Assembly: GCF_024584805.1 (NCBI RefSeq)
Contig: NZ_CP075715.1
Location: 5,634,526 to 5,698,525 of the forward strand
Direction: 5' to 3'
DNA from: Streptomyces sp. FIT100
Lineage (GTDB): Bacteria; Actinomycetota; Actinomycetes; Streptomycetales; Streptomycetaceae
Length of the DNA stretch: 64,000 nucleotides
A program made the translations under genes and the position numbers. Below, in pieces: positions 8,351 to 17,749 of this stretch (position 1 is its first letter; each line of letters starts with the position of its first letter). Below the pieces are notes generated by a model, which was not told the origin of the DNA, made no database searches, and worked only from the letters and a program-made list of their open reading frames with translations.

Positions 8351-9850
8351 ATGACGGACAGCACCATCATCAAGCTCACCGCGGCGGAGATCGCCGCGAG
8401 GATCGCCTCCGGCGAGCTCACCGCCGTCGAGGTCACCGAGGCGCACCTCGCCCGGATCGACGCCGTCGACGAGAAGGTCAACGCCTTCCTGCACATCGAC
8501 CGTGAGGGCGCGCTGGCGCAGGCCCGCGCCGTCGACGAGAAGCGCGAGCGCGGCGAGAAGCTCGGCCCGCTGGCCGGCGTGCCGCTCGCGCTGAAGGACA
8601 TCTTCACCACCCAGGGCATTCCGACCACGGTCGGCTCCAAGATCCTGGAAGGCTGGATCCCGCCGTACGACGCCACCCTGACGCGCAGGCTGAAGGAGGC
8701 CGACGTCGTCATCCTCGGCAAGACCAACATGGACGAGTTCGCCATGGGGTCCTCCACCGAGAACAGCGCGTACGGCCCGACCGGCAACCCCTGGGACCTG
8801 ACCCGGATCCCCGGCGGCTCCGGCGGCGGCTCGTCCGCCGCCCTCGCCTCGTACCAGGCACCGCTGGCCATCGGCACGGACACCGGCGGCTCCATCCGCC
8901 AGCCCGCCGCCGTCACCGGCACCGTCGGCGTCAAGCCGACCTACGGCGGCGTCTCCCGCTACGGCATGGTCGCCTTCTCCTCCTCGCTCGACCAGGGCGG
9001 CCCGTGCGCGCGTACGGTCCTGGACGCGGCCCTGCTGCACGAGGTCATCGGCGGGCACGACCCGCTGGACTCGACCTCCATCGACGCTCCCGTCCCGCCG
9101 GTCGTCGAGGCCGCCCGCAACGGCTCGGTCGCCGGGATGCGCGTCGGTGTCGTCAAGCAGTTCCGCGGCGAGGGCTACCAGGCCGGCGTCGTGCAGCGCT
9201 TCGACGAGTCCGTCGAACTCCTCAAGGGGCTGGGCGCCGAGATCGTCGAGCTGGACTGCCCGTCCTTCGACCTCGCGCTCTCCGCGTACTACCTGATCGC
9301 GCCGTCCGAGTGCTCCTCGAACCTCGCGCGCTTCGACGCCATGCGCTACGGCCTGCGCGTCGGCGACGACGGCACCAAGTCCGCCGAGGACGTCACCGCC
9401 CTCACCCGTGAGGCCGGCTTCGGCGACGAGGTCAAGCGCCGCATCATGCTCGGCACGTACGCCCTGTCGTCCGGCTACTACGACGCGTACTACGGCAGCG
9501 CCCAGAAGGTCCGTACGCTCATCAAGCAGGACTTCGAGAAGGCGTTCGAGCAGGTCGACGTGATCGTCTCGCCGACGACCCCGACCACGGCCTTCCCGAT
9601 CGGCGAGCGCGCCGACGACCCGATGGCCATGTACCTCGCGGACCTGTGCACCATCCCGACCAACCTGGCGGGCAACGCGGCGATGTCGCTGCCCTGCGGT
9701 CTGGCCCCGGAGGACAACCTTCCGGTCGGTCTCCAGATCATCGCGCCCGCCCTGCAGGACGACCGCCTCTACAAGGTGGGTGCGGCGGTCGAGGCCGCCT
9801 TCGTGGAAAAGTGGGGGCACCCGCTGCTGGAGGAGGCACCGTCACTGTGA
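8351..9850 (+). CDS. gatA: Asp-tRNA(Asn)/Glu-tRNA(Gln) amidotransferase subunit A
   Basis: GatA (499 residues) is the amidase subunit that releases ammonia from glutamine for the GatB transamidation site. The amidase-signature triad is visible: Lys82 (PLALKDIF), cis-Ser157 in the GGSGGGSS loop and nucleophile Ser181 in DTGGSIRQPA. Length is normal for the family. GGGAGGAG, overlapping the gatC stop, is its ribosome site. Its TGA overlaps the GTG start of the small membrane-protein gene by four bases, pointing to translational coupling. Confidence 0.98.
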   Translation: MTDSTIIKLTAAEIAARIASGELTAVEVTEAHLARIDAVDEKVNAFLHIDREGALAQARAVDEKRERGEKLGPLAGVPLALKDIFTTQGIPTTVGSKILEGWIPPYDATLTRRLKEADVVILGKTNMDEFAMGSSTENSAYGPTGNPWDLTRIPGGSGGGSSAALASYQAPLAIGTDTGGSIRQPAAVTGTVGVKPTYGGVSRYGMVAFSSSLDQGGPCARTVLDAALLHEVIGGHDPLDSTSIDAPVPPVVEAARNGSVAGMRVGVVKQFRGEGYQAGVVQRFDESVELLKGLGAEIVELDCPSFDLALSAYYLIAPSECSSNLARFDAMRYGLRVGDDGTKSAEDVTALTREAGFGDEVKRRIMLGTYALSSGYYDAYYGSAQKVRTLIKQDFEKAFEQVDVIVSPTTPTTAFPIGERADDPMAMYLADLCTIPTNLAGNAAMSLPCGLAPEDNLPVGLQIIAPALQDDRLYKVGAAVEAAFVEKWGHPLLEEAPSL

Positions 9851-10086
9851 GCGCACTGCAGAAGGCCAAGGGTTTCAAGAAGTCCCGCACCGGGACCTAC
9901 GTGTCCATGGCCACCACCGCCTTCGGAGCCGTCGGCGTCGCGAAGCAGGCCAAGAAGGCCCGCATGGAGCACGACACGCTCCGGCTGATCGACGCTGCCG
10001 TGTCCGCCGCCGCCATCATCACCGGACTCGCCATCCTCTACCGGGAGCTCAGGCGCCTGGGCGACGACGACGTCCTGCTGGGCTGA
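9847..10086 (+). CDS. Small membrane protein inside the gatCAB operon
   Basis: A 79-residue protein of unknown function. It starts at a GTG overlapping the gatA stop (GTGA) and ends 15 nt before gatB. The N-terminal half is basic (QKAKGFKKSRTG, KQAKKARMEHD); the C-terminal half contains one hydrophobic helix (AAVSAAAIITGLAILY), so a single-pass membrane anchor with the basic face in the cytoplasm is likely. A gene at this place is, as I recall, also present in S. coelicolor (SCO5500). The coupled position suggests a fixed ratio with GatCAB, but no function can be assigned. Confidence 0.85.
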   Translation: MSALQKAKGFKKSRTGTYVSMATTAFGAVGVAKQAKKARMEHDTLRLIDAAVSAAAIITGLAILYRELRRLGDDDVLLG

Positions 10087-10101
10087 GAGGGAAGTTTCAC
10101 C

Positions 10102-11616
10102 GTGACCGTCACGACTGACCTGGTGTCGTACGAGGACGCTCTTGCGTCCTACGACCCCGTCATGGGCCTGGAGGTCCATGTCGAACTCGGCACCAGGACC
10201 AAGATGTTCTGCGGCTGCTCGACCGAGCTGGGCGCCGAGCCCAACTCGCAGACCTGCCCCACCTGCCTCGGCCTGCCCGGCTCGCTGCCGGTGATGAACG
10301 CCGTGGGCGTCGAGTCCGCCATCAAGATCGGCCTCGCGCTGCACTGCGAGATCGCCGAGTGGTGCCGCTTCGCCCGGAAGAACTACTTCTATCCGGACAT
10401 GCCGAAGAACTTCCAGACCTCGCAGTACGACGAGCCGATCGCCTTCAACGGCTATCTGGACGTCCAGCTGGAGGACGGCGAGGTCTTCCGCGTGGAGATC
10501 GAGCGCGCCCACATGGAGGAGGACACCGGCAAGTCGACGCACGTCGGCGGCGCCACCGGCCGTATCCACGGCGCGTCCCACTCCCTGCTCGACTACAACC
10601 GCGCCGGCATCCCGCTGATCGAGATCGTCACCAAGCCGATCGTCGGCGCCGGTGACCGTGCACCCGAGGTCGCGAAGGCGTACGTCACCGAGCTGCGCGA
10701 GCTCATCCGGGCCCTCGGGGTCTCCGAGGCCCGTATGGAGATGGGCCAGATGCGCTGCGACGTGAACCTCTCGCTGCGGCCCAACGGCACCGAGAAGTTC
10801 GGCACCCGCTCCGAGACGAAGAACGTCAACTCGCTGCGGTCGGTCGAGCGCGCGGTCCGCTTCGAGGTCATGCGCCACGCGGCGGTGCTCTCTTCGGGCG
10901 GCACGATCGTCCAGGAGACCCGTCACTTCCACGAGGAGGACGGCTCGACCACGTCCGGGCGGGTCAAGGAGGAGGCCGAGGACTACCGGTACTTCCCGGA
11001 GCCCGACCTCGTGCCCGTCGCCCCGTCCCGTGAGTGGGTCGAGGAACTGCGGGCCGTGCTCCCCGAGCTGCCGCGCGTGCGCCGCAACCGGCTCCGCGAG
11101 GAGTGGGGCGTCGCCGAGCACGACATGCAGTCGATCCTCAACGCGGGCGCGGTCGACCTGATCGAGGCCACGATCGCGGCGGGCGCCGACTCCGTCTCCG
11201 CCCGCAAGTGGTGGATGGGCGAGCTGGCGCGCAACGCCAACGAGGCGGGTACGTCGCTCGACGAGCTGGCCATCACGCCGGAGCAGGTCGCCCGGGTGTC
11301 GGCGCTGGTCGCCGACGGTTCGCTCAACGACAAGCTGGCCCGCCAGGTGATCGAAGGCGTCCTCGCCGGCGAGGGCGACCCGGACACCGTCGTGGAGAAG
11401 CGCGGCCTGAAGGTCGTCTCGGACGAGGGTGCGCTCGGCGCGGCCGTCGACGAGGCGATCGCCGGCAATGCGGCGATCGCGGACAAGATCCGCGCCGGCA
11501 AGGTCGCGGCGGCCGGTGCCCTGGTCGGCGCGGTCATGAAGGCCACCCGCGGCCAGGCCGACGCGGCCCGCGTCAAGGAGCTGATCCTGGAGAAGCTGGG
11601 CGTCAGCGAGGGCTGA
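10102..11616 (+). CDS. gatB: Asp-tRNA(Asn)/Glu-tRNA(Gln) amidotransferase subunit B
   Basis: GatB (504 residues) binds the mischarged tRNA, activates the side-chain carboxyl with ATP and amidates it with ammonia delivered from GatA. GLEVHVEL at the N-terminus, the zinc-type cysteines (MFCGCSTE followed by CPTCLGLPG), DYNRAGIPLIEIVT and the ETKNVNSLRSVERA motif are family hallmarks; the C-terminal YqeY/GatB tail domain ends the protein. It starts at a GTG preceded by GAGAGGGAAG. It is the last gene of the operon, followed by a strong terminator hairpin. Confidence 0.98.
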   Translation: MTVTTDLVSYEDALASYDPVMGLEVHVELGTRTKMFCGCSTELGAEPNSQTCPTCLGLPGSLPVMNAVGVESAIKIGLALHCEIAEWCRFARKNYFYPDMPKNFQTSQYDEPIAFNGYLDVQLEDGEVFRVEIERAHMEEDTGKSTHVGGATGRIHGASHSLLDYNRAGIPLIEIVTKPIVGAGDRAPEVAKAYVTELRELIRALGVSEARMEMGQMRCDVNLSLRPNGTEKFGTRSETKNVNSLRSVERAVRFEVMRHAAVLSSGGTIVQETRHFHEEDGSTTSGRVKEEAEDYRYFPEPDLVPVAPSREWVEELRAVLPELPRVRRNRLREEWGVAEHDMQSILNAGAVDLIEATIAAGADSVSARKWWMGELARNANEAGTSLDELAITPEQVARVSALVADGSLNDKLARQVIEGVLAGEGDPDTVVEKRGLKVVSDEGALGAAVDEAIAGNAAIADKIRAGKVAAAGALVGAVMKATRGQADAARVKELILEKLGVSEG

Positions 11617-11635
11617 GCGGACCGGTTCTGCACGG

Positions 11636-11670
11636 GGAGGGGCGGGACGCCGACGGCGTCCCGCCCCTCC
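11636..11670 (+). terminator. gatCAB operon terminator
   Basis: Arms 11636-11651 and 11655-11670 form a perfect 16-bp GC-rich stem (GGAGGGGCGGGACGCC on the left) with a GAC loop, 20 nt after the gatB stop. Confidence 0.8.
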
Positions 11671-11730
11671 CTGCGCCGGGACGGCGGTGCGCGGCGCGCG
11701 GTGCGGCGCGGCGGACCGGTCGGCGCGACG

Positions 11731-11758
11731 CGGCCGGGGAGCCGCGGCCGGGGAGCCG
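11731..11758. repeat. 14-bp tandem duplication
   Basis: CGGCCGGGGAGCCG occurs twice back to back in the gap between gatB and the convergent hypothetical gene. Confidence 0.7.
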
Positions 11759-11767
11759 TGCTCAGGG

Positions 11768-12691
11768 TCAGGGCGTGCGTATGCCCAGGCCCGGAAGCCA
11801 CAGCTCGCCGCGGTTGTTGACGCCGATGTCCTGGGCCGACAGCTCGTCCGGAGCGACCGCTCCGCGGGTGCGGAGCTCGGTGACCGTCAGACGAGCGGTC
11901 ACGGCGGGCGAGGCCTCGTGGGTCTCGGGGAAGGCCGACTGCCACCAGCCCCGGTCGTGGGTGTGCCAGCCGCGCTCCCACATCTGCCGCGCATGCTCCG
12001 GGCCCTGCCCCGCGTCCCGGTCGTCGACGGCCACCGCCAGCCCCTCGTCCGGGCTGTAGGACACGACCAGCTGCCGGTGCGGGTCCCGGCCGGAAACGAG
12101 CGTGAAGCCGGCCCACTCTCCCGGCACCTGCACCGGCAGCTGCTCGGCCCAGGCCGCGAGCATCAACCCCAGGGCTCTCTCCAGGTCCTCCCATGAACCG
12201 GCGAGCGGAGCGGCGGGGCGGACGGCCGGGCACTCCCCGGGGCCGCTCCGGTACAACTGCCAGCAGTACGGCAGGAGACCGACGTCGTGCGGCTCGGCCG
12301 CCGACCAGGCCCCGCCCCATGCGAAGCGCCGGTGCTCGTCCTCCTCCAGCGCCTCGGGCCGGTGCACCGACAGCCCGGCGCCGAACCGGTCGCCGGCCAG
12401 CAGGACCAGTCGGCGGCCGTCGCGCCAGCGGACGCTCGGCCCGCGCGTCGAGCCGCCGTACAGCGTCGGCTCGCCGATCCTGGCCACGATCGACCCGTAC
12501 ACCTCGCGGAACGCCTCGCGCCGCTGCACGGGCGCCGCCCCCGCCTCGTACGACACGACCGTCACCGGCGGGCGGCCGAAGTGTGCCTCCGGTCTGTCGT
12601 GCAGCAGCTCCGCCAGCCGCGCCGCCTCCGCGGGCGTGCCGATGGTGATGATCTCCGATTCCCCCGTGTGAGATGCCCCCGAGTTGGTCAT
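11768..12691 (-). CDS. Conserved-looking hypothetical protein
   Basis: A soluble protein of about 307 residues that I do not recognise. It has no signal peptide or membrane segment and is rich in Trp and Gly in the second half (WGGAWSAAEPHD, WERGWHTHDRGWWQS). It begins ...ESEIITIGTPAEAARLAELLHDRPEAHFGRPPVTVVSYEAG and ends GELWLPGLGIRTP. The ATG at 12691 is chosen as the first methionine after which the protein looks folded; an in-frame ATG at 12769 would add 26 unlikely residues. It converges on gatB and diverges from the second phospholipase gene. No function is proposed. Confidence 0.7.
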   Translation of the reverse strand: MTNSGASHTGESEIITIGTPAEAARLAELLHDRPEAHFGRPPVTVVSYEAGAAPVQRREAFREVYGSIVARIGEPTLYGGSTRGPSVRWRDGRRLVLLAGDRFGAGLSVHRPEALEEDEHRRFAWGGAWSAAEPHDVGLLPYCWQLYRSGPGECPAVRPAAPLAGSWEDLERALGLMLAAWAEQLPVQVPGEWAGFTLVSGRDPHRQLVVSYSPDEGLAVAVDDRDAGQGPEHARQMWERGWHTHDRGWWQSAFPETHEASPAVTARLTVTELRTRGAVAPDELSAQDIGVNNRGELWLPGLGIRTP

Positions 12692-12896
12692 GTGCCCATG
12701 CTGCCAGGCGCTGCTGACAACGATGCCATTTCCCGGGATTGCCTTGTCCCACCGCCGCGTTGATCGCATGGCGTGATCTCGCCGGGACTCCCCGGAGCGC
12801 CACTTGGACGTTCATGCGGCAGTCGTCCGTGGGCCTTTCGTCCGCCATCTGCCCTCACTAGCTTCCCGGCCACAACGCTTGACTCGGGAGGATCAC

Positions 12897-14993
12897 TTGG
12901 CCACGGACATCTCACGGCGACGGCTGTTCGCACTCGGCGGAGGCGCCCTCGGTGCCGCGGCCGCCGGGTCCCTGCTGCCGCCCTCCCTGCAGGCGGCGCT
13001 GGCGGCCGAACCGCCCTCCGGCGGTCTCCGCGCGATCAAGCACGTGGTCGTCCTGATGCAGGAGAACCGCTCTTTCGACCATTACTTCGGCACCCTCCGC
13101 GGTGTCCGGGGCTTCGGCGACCGCAACGCCATCGAACTCCCCACCGGGAAGACGGTGTTCGAGCAGCCGGACGCGCAGCGCACCGTGCTGCCCTTCCCGG
13201 TCCGCGACGCCGCCGAGGCGCAGCAGAAGGACCTCCAGTACATCGGCGATCTCGACCATTCCTGGAGCGGCGGGGCCAGGGCCTGGCGCGAGGGCTGGAT
13301 GGACGGCTGGATCGCGGCCAAGTCCGCGGCGACCATGGCGTACTACGACCGCCGTGACATCCCGCTGCACTACGAGCTGGCCGACACGTTCACCATCTGC
13401 GACGCCTACCACTCCTCGGTCCACACCTCGACGAGCCCCAACCGCAACCATCTGTGGAGCGGCTGGACGGGCTTCGAGGCCGACGGCAGCAGGGCCGTGA
13501 CCAACGCCGCGTACTCCGAGGGCAGCCACCCCGGCTACCCGTGGCCCACGTACGCCGAGCGGCTGGAGAAGGCCGGCCGCACCTGGAAGACGTACCAGGA
13601 GTGGGAGAACTTCACCGACAACAACATCGAGTTCTTCACCACCTTCAAGAAGGTCGCGCGGAAGGCGCTCGCCAAGGCCGGCGACTTCACGTACATGGAA
13701 GCCTTCTACGCGAAGGTCCGCGACACCTCCGACACCGCCGAGCGGGACCGGCTGCTGGCCGCCCTGGAGGAGGGCGTCGCCACCCTGCCCCCGGAGGAGC
13801 GCTCGCTCTTCGAGCGCGGGCTGCGGCGCGGCGAGACCGGCTCGCTCGCCGACCAGTTTCGCGCGGACGTCGCGGCGGGCACGCTGCCCGAGGTGTCGTA
13901 TCTCGTGCCGTCCGCGGTCGACTCGGAGCACCCCGGAACATCGTCCCCGATCGCCTCCGCCACCCTCCTCTACAAGGTGCTGGACGCGCTCGGCTCGCAC
14001 CCCGACGTCTGGCGCCACACGGTCGTCCTGATCAACTACGACGAGAACGACGGCTTCTACGACCACGTGCCGCCGCCGGTACCGCCCGCCGACAACACCG
14101 ACGAGCGCTGGCAGGGCCTGCCCACCGGGCTCGGCATCCGGGTGCCGCTGCTCGTCGTCTCGCCGTGGAGCGTCGGCGGCTATGTCTGCTCCGAGGTCTT
14201 CGACCACAGCTCGGTCGTCCGCTTCCTGGAGAAGTGGACGGGGATCGAGGAGCCGAACATCACCGCCTGGCGGCGCACCGTCACCGGCGATCTGACGTCG
14301 GCCTTCGACTTCCGCCGGGGGCAGGCGCAGCCCGAGGTCGAGCAGCCCGGAGTGATCCCGCCGTTCACCGGCCGGTGGCGGCCGCAGCCGCCGGCGGTCC
14401 AGCGGATGCCCGTGCAGGAGCCCGGAGCCCGGCGCGCCCGCCCGCTGCCGTACCAGCCGGACGCCTCCGTGAAGCTCGGCGACGGAGCGCTGACGGTGGC
14501 CCTCAGCAACACGGGCCGTGCGAGCGCGCACTTCGCGCTCTACCCGTACGCCGGTGAGTTCCCCGTCCCGCAGCACAAGGACGTCAGGGGTCAGGGGGAG
14601 TGGAGCGTGCCCCTCACCGGGGACGTCTACCGCTTCACGATCACCGGGCCGAACGGCTTCCGCCGCGAGTTCGCCGGCCGCGCCGTCGGCGCGGGCGCCG
14701 AGGTCACGTCGCGCATCGACCACCACGACCGCGATCTGCACCTCACCTTCCGCAACAACGGGGACCGCGCGATCACCTTCACCGTGCGCCCGCTCGGCTA
14801 TGTCGACGACGAGGACCTGCGCGACTGGACCCGGGAATTCACGGTCAAGCCGGGCCGCAGCCGTACCGTCGTCCACTCGGCGGCCGACGCCCACGGCTGG
14901 TACGACGTCGAGGTGACCACGGACGGCGACGTCGGCTTCCGCCGGCGCCTGATGGGGCACATCGAGAACGGCCGGCCCAGCGTCTCCGGCTGA
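12897..14993 (+). CDS. Tat-exported phospholipase C (second copy, TTG start)
   Basis: A 698-residue secreted phospholipase C of the same family as the protein at 4166-6139. The TTG at 12897 is chosen because a clean GGGAGG lies 6 nt upstream and the product then opens with a Tat signal (DISRRRLFALGGGALGAAAAG). Catalytic-domain landmarks are KHVVVLMQENRSFDHYFGTL, YDENDGFYDHV and SPWSVGGYVCSEVFDHSSVVRF; two PF05506-type beta domains follow (RREFAGRAV, RRLMGHIENG). It is longer than its paralogue because of an insert between about residues 215 and 300 rich in Glu and Arg. It is flanked by its own promoter region and a terminator-like hairpin, so it is probably monocistronic. Confidence 0.9.
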   Translation: MATDISRRRLFALGGGALGAAAAGSLLPPSLQAALAAEPPSGGLRAIKHVVVLMQENRSFDHYFGTLRGVRGFGDRNAIELPTGKTVFEQPDAQRTVLPFPVRDAAEAQQKDLQYIGDLDHSWSGGARAWREGWMDGWIAAKSAATMAYYDRRDIPLHYELADTFTICDAYHSSVHTSTSPNRNHLWSGWTGFEADGSRAVTNAAYSEGSHPGYPWPTYAERLEKAGRTWKTYQEWENFTDNNIEFFTTFKKVARKALAKAGDFTYMEAFYAKVRDTSDTAERDRLLAALEEGVATLPPEERSLFERGLRRGETGSLADQFRADVAAGTLPEVSYLVPSAVDSEHPGTSSPIASATLLYKVLDALGSHPDVWRHTVVLINYDENDGFYDHVPPPVPPADNTDERWQGLPTGLGIRVPLLVVSPWSVGGYVCSEVFDHSSVVRFLEKWTGIEEPNITAWRRTVTGDLTSAFDFRRGQAQPEVEQPGVIPPFTGRWRPQPPAVQRMPVQEPGARRARPLPYQPDASVKLGDGALTVALSNTGRASAHFALYPYAGEFPVPQHKDVRGQGEWSVPLTGDVYRFTITGPNGFRREFAGRAVGAGAEVTSRIDHHDRDLHLTFRNNGDRAITFTVRPLGYVDDEDLRDWTREFTVKPGRSRTVVHSAADAHGWYDVEVTTDGDVGFRRRLMGHIENGRPSVSG

Positions 14994-15035
14994 CGCCTGA
15001 CCGGGCGGAGACACCGGCGCTCCTGGGTGCGCGGG

Positions 15036-15058
15036 ATGCGGGGGTGCGTTCCCCGCAT
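15036..15058 (+). terminator. Hairpin after phospholipase C gene
   Basis: ATGCGGGG (15036-15043) pairs with CCCCGCAT (15051-15058), 43 nt after the stop codon. No T-run follows. Confidence 0.5.
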
Positions 15059-15205
15059 TCCCCGCACCTCTGTGAGTATGGCCACGAACCGGGCGAACAG
15101 GCACCAACGATCACCAACACCTGACAGAGTGATTCCCCATAAGGTCATGTGTTCTTTGCGGGCAGTTTCCAGTGAAGATCCACGAACCACCAGGGAGCTC
15201 GTCCG

Positions 15206-17713
15206 TTGGCCGCCATCGCCCGGTGGTGCATCAGGCACCGTCTTGTCGCCGTCCTGCTCTGGCTGCTCGCGCTCGGCGGCGCCTCGGTCTCGGCCACCCT
15301 CGCGGGTAGCGCGTACTCCAACGACTACGAGATCCCCGGCACCGAATCGGGTCGCGCCGCCCAACTCCTCCAGGAGGGCTTCCCCGGGCAGGGCGGAGCC
15401 GACGGCACCGTCGTCTGGCACGCGACCCACGGCGGTGTCCGGGCCGCCGCCGTCGAGAAGCGCATGGTGAGAGCGCTCGACGAGATCGCCCGGCTGGACG
15501 GGGTCGCCTCGGTCACGGGTCCGTACGACGCGAGTGGCGCCGAAGTCGGCAGCGGGGCCGGCCGCGAAGGGGCGAGTGGGTCGGGCAAGTCCAGCAAAGC
15601 GGCAAAGGCAGCCGAGTCGGTCAAGGAAGCCAAGGAAGCCAAGGAAGCCAAGGAAGCCAAGGAAGCCAAGGAAGCCAAGGAAGCCAAGGAAGCCAAGGCG
15701 GCCAAGGCGGCCAAAGAAGGCAAATCCGGTAAGTCCGGCAAGTCTGATGAAAAGGGTGAGGCGGGTACATCCGACTCCGGCAAGGACCGTGAGACCGCGT
15801 CCCGTTCGACCAGTGAGCCCGGGCAGACCGGCGAGCCCGGGCGGATCAGCGAGGACGGGCGCACCGCCTACGCCACCGTCATCTTCGACAAGCAGACCGA
15901 CGCCCTGCCCGTGAGTCAGGTGCAGGCCGTCGTGGACACCGCCAAGTCCGCCGGGAACGACACGCTCCGGGTCGAACTCGGCGGCAGCGCCGTCGCGCTG
16001 ACCGAAGCGCCCTCCGGCCACGCCGCCGAGATCGTCGGAGTGGCCGTCGCCGCCGTCGTCCTCTTCCTCGCCTTCGGCTCGCTCGCCGCCAGCCTCCTGC
16101 CCATCGCCACCGCCCTGGTCGGTGTCGGCACGGCGTACGCGGGCATCGCCCTCCTCGGGCATGTCATGGACGTCGCCGACTTCGCCCCCATGCTGGGTCT
16201 GCTGATCGGTCTCGGTGTCGGCATCGACTACGCGCTGTTCATCGTCACCCGGCACCGCAAGGGCCTCAGACGCGGACTGACCGTGGCCGAAGCCGCCGAG
16301 GAGGCCGTCGCGACCACCGGACGAGCCGTCGTCTTCGCCGGAGCGACCGTCTGCATCGCCCTGCTCGGCATGCTGATCCTGCGGCTCTCCTTCCTCAACG
16401 GAGTGGCGATCGCGGCCTGTCTCACCGTCGTCCTCACCGTCGCCGCCTCCGTGACCCTGCTGCCCGCGCTGCTCTCCCTCATCGGGATGCGGGCGCTGAG
16501 CCGGCCCGAGCGGCGCCGGCTCGCCCGGCGCGGACCCCGGCCCGAGCTGCCGACCGGGTTCGCCGCGCGCTGGTCCGCCTTCGTCGAGCACCACCCGAAG
16601 GCGCTGGGCGCGGTCGCGGCCGTGGTGATGCTGGTGCTCGCCGTCCCCACCCTCTCGCTCCATCTCGGCACCTCGGACCAGGGCAACGGCCCGGCGTCCA
16701 GCACGACGCGTGCGGCCTACGACCTGATCGCCGAGGGCTTCGGGCCCGGGGTCAACGGCCCGCTGGCCCTCGTGGCCGAGCTCGACGGCGCCGACGACCG
16801 GCTGGCGCTCGACGGGCTGCCCGCCACGCTCCGGGACACCTCGGGCATCGCCTCCGTCGGGCCCGTGACGTACAACGGCAGCACCGACACCGCCGTGCTC
16901 ACCGTCGTCCCCGAGTCGTCGCCCCAGTCGGAGCGGACCAGCGCACTGGTCGACCGGCTGCGCGAGACCGTCCTGCCGGCGGCCGAGAGCGGCACCTCGC
17001 TGGAGGTCCACGTCGGCGGCGTGACCGCCGGCTACGACGACTTCGCCGAGGTCATCGTCGGCAAACTGCCGCTCTTCGCGGGCGTCGTCATCGCGCTCGG
17101 CAGCCTGCTCCTGCTGCTCGCCTTCCGCTCCGTCGGCATCCCCCTCAAGGCCGCCCTGATGAACGTGGCCGCCGTCGCCTCGGCCTTCGGCGTCGTGGTG
17201 GCGATCTTCCAGTGGGGCTGGGGCAGTGAGCTGCTCGGCCTGGGCAGCGCCGGGCCGATAGAGCCCTTCCTGCCCGTGATCATGATCTCCGTGCTCTTCG
17301 GGCTGTCCATGGACTACCAGGTCTTCCTCGTCAGCCGGATGTACGAGGAGTGGCTGGAGACCGGGGACAACAGGCGGGCCGTGCGGGTCGGCCTCGCCGA
17401 GACCAGCCGCGTGATCAACTCGGCGGCGATCATCATGATCTCCGTGTTCCTCGCGTTCGTGCTCAGCGGCGACCGGGTCATCGCAATGTTCGGCATCGGC
17501 CTCGCCGCGGCCGTCGCACTGGACGCCTTTGTGCTCCGTACGCTCCTCGTGCCCGCGCTGATGCACCTGCTGGGCGGCGCCAACTGGTGGCTGCCGGGAT
17601 GGCTGGACCGGCGCCTGCCGCGCATCAGCATCGAAACTCCCGCGAACAGGGAGAGTCCGCGTGCGAGGATCCCGGACATGCGCATGAGCGAGGACAGCCC
17701 GCTCGCGCGGTAG
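15206..17713 (+). CDS. MMPL/RND-family membrane transporter with Lys-Glu-Ala repeat
   Basis: An 835-residue membrane protein of the MMPL family, actinobacterial RND-like exporters of lipids or small molecules. Start is TTG at 15206 with AGGGAG 8 nt upstream. TM1 (LVAVLLWLLALGGASVSATLAG) is followed by the first extracytoplasmic domain; five further TM segments form each half (VAAVVLFLAFGSLAASLLPIATALVG, LGLLIGLGVGIDYALFIVTRHRKGL with the conserved GxxxDY motif, and GLSMDYQVFLVSRMYEEW in the second half). In the first outer domain, residues 140-163 are eight exact KEA triplets followed by KAA KAA KEG and a KSGKSGKS tract, giving about 60 low-complexity residues with a likely charged helix. The substrate is unknown. 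Confidence 0.9.
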   Translation: MAAIARWCIRHRLVAVLLWLLALGGASVSATLAGSAYSNDYEIPGTESGRAAQLLQEGFPGQGGADGTVVWHATHGGVRAAAVEKRMVRALDEIARLDGVASVTGPYDASGAEVGSGAGREGASGSGKSSKAAKAAESVKEAKEAKEAKEAKEAKEAKEAKEAKAAKAAKEGKSGKSGKSDEKGEAGTSDSGKDRETASRSTSEPGQTGEPGRISEDGRTAYATVIFDKQTDALPVSQVQAVVDTAKSAGNDTLRVELGGSAVALTEAPSGHAAEIVGVAVAAVVLFLAFGSLAASLLPIATALVGVGTAYAGIALLGHVMDVADFAPMLGLLIGLGVGIDYALFIVTRHRKGLRRGLTVAEAAEEAVATTGRAVVFAGATVCIALLGMLILRLSFLNGVAIAACLTVVLTVAASVTLLPALLSLIGMRALSRPERRRLARRGPRPELPTGFAARWSAFVEHHPKALGAVAAVVMLVLAVPTLSLHLGTSDQGNGPASSTTRAAYDLIAEGFGPGVNGPLALVAELDGADDRLALDGLPATLRDTSGIASVGPVTYNGSTDTAVLTVVPESSPQSERTSALVDRLRETVLPAAESGTSLEVHVGGVTAGYDDFAEVIVGKLPLFAGVVIALGSLLLLLAFRSVGIPLKAALMNVAAVASAFGVVVAIFQWGWGSELLGLGSAGPIEPFLPVIMISVLFGLSMDYQVFLVSRMYEEWLETGDNRRAVRVGLAETSRVINSAAIIMISVFLAFVLSGDRVIAMFGIGLAAAVALDAFVLRTLLVPALMHLLGGANWWLPGWLDRRLPRISIETPANRESPRARIPDMRMSEDSPLAR
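15623..15712 (+). repeat. 9-bp coding microsatellite (AAGGAAGCC)8 plus two variants
   Basis: Eight exact copies of AAGGAAGCC (15623-15694) are followed by two copies of AAGGCGGCC (15695-15712). All lie in frame inside the MMPL gene. The AAGGAA content is markedly poorer in GC than its surroundings. Confidence 0.95.
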
Positions 17714-17749
17714 CCCGGACGCATCGACGAAGAAGCGACAAGGAGCGGG

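Noticed and set aside
7631..9820. The frame of the DNase-I-fold gene stays open upstream through the whole gatC and most of gatA on the opposite strand.
   Set aside because: The extension is antisense to conserved gatC and gatA and has no family features; high GC keeps antisense frames open. The start is placed at 7630.
12692..12896. A single GTTCA element upstream of the second phospholipase C gene, considered as a PHO box.
   Set aside because: PHO boxes need tandem 11-nt direct repeats; only one poor unit is visible.
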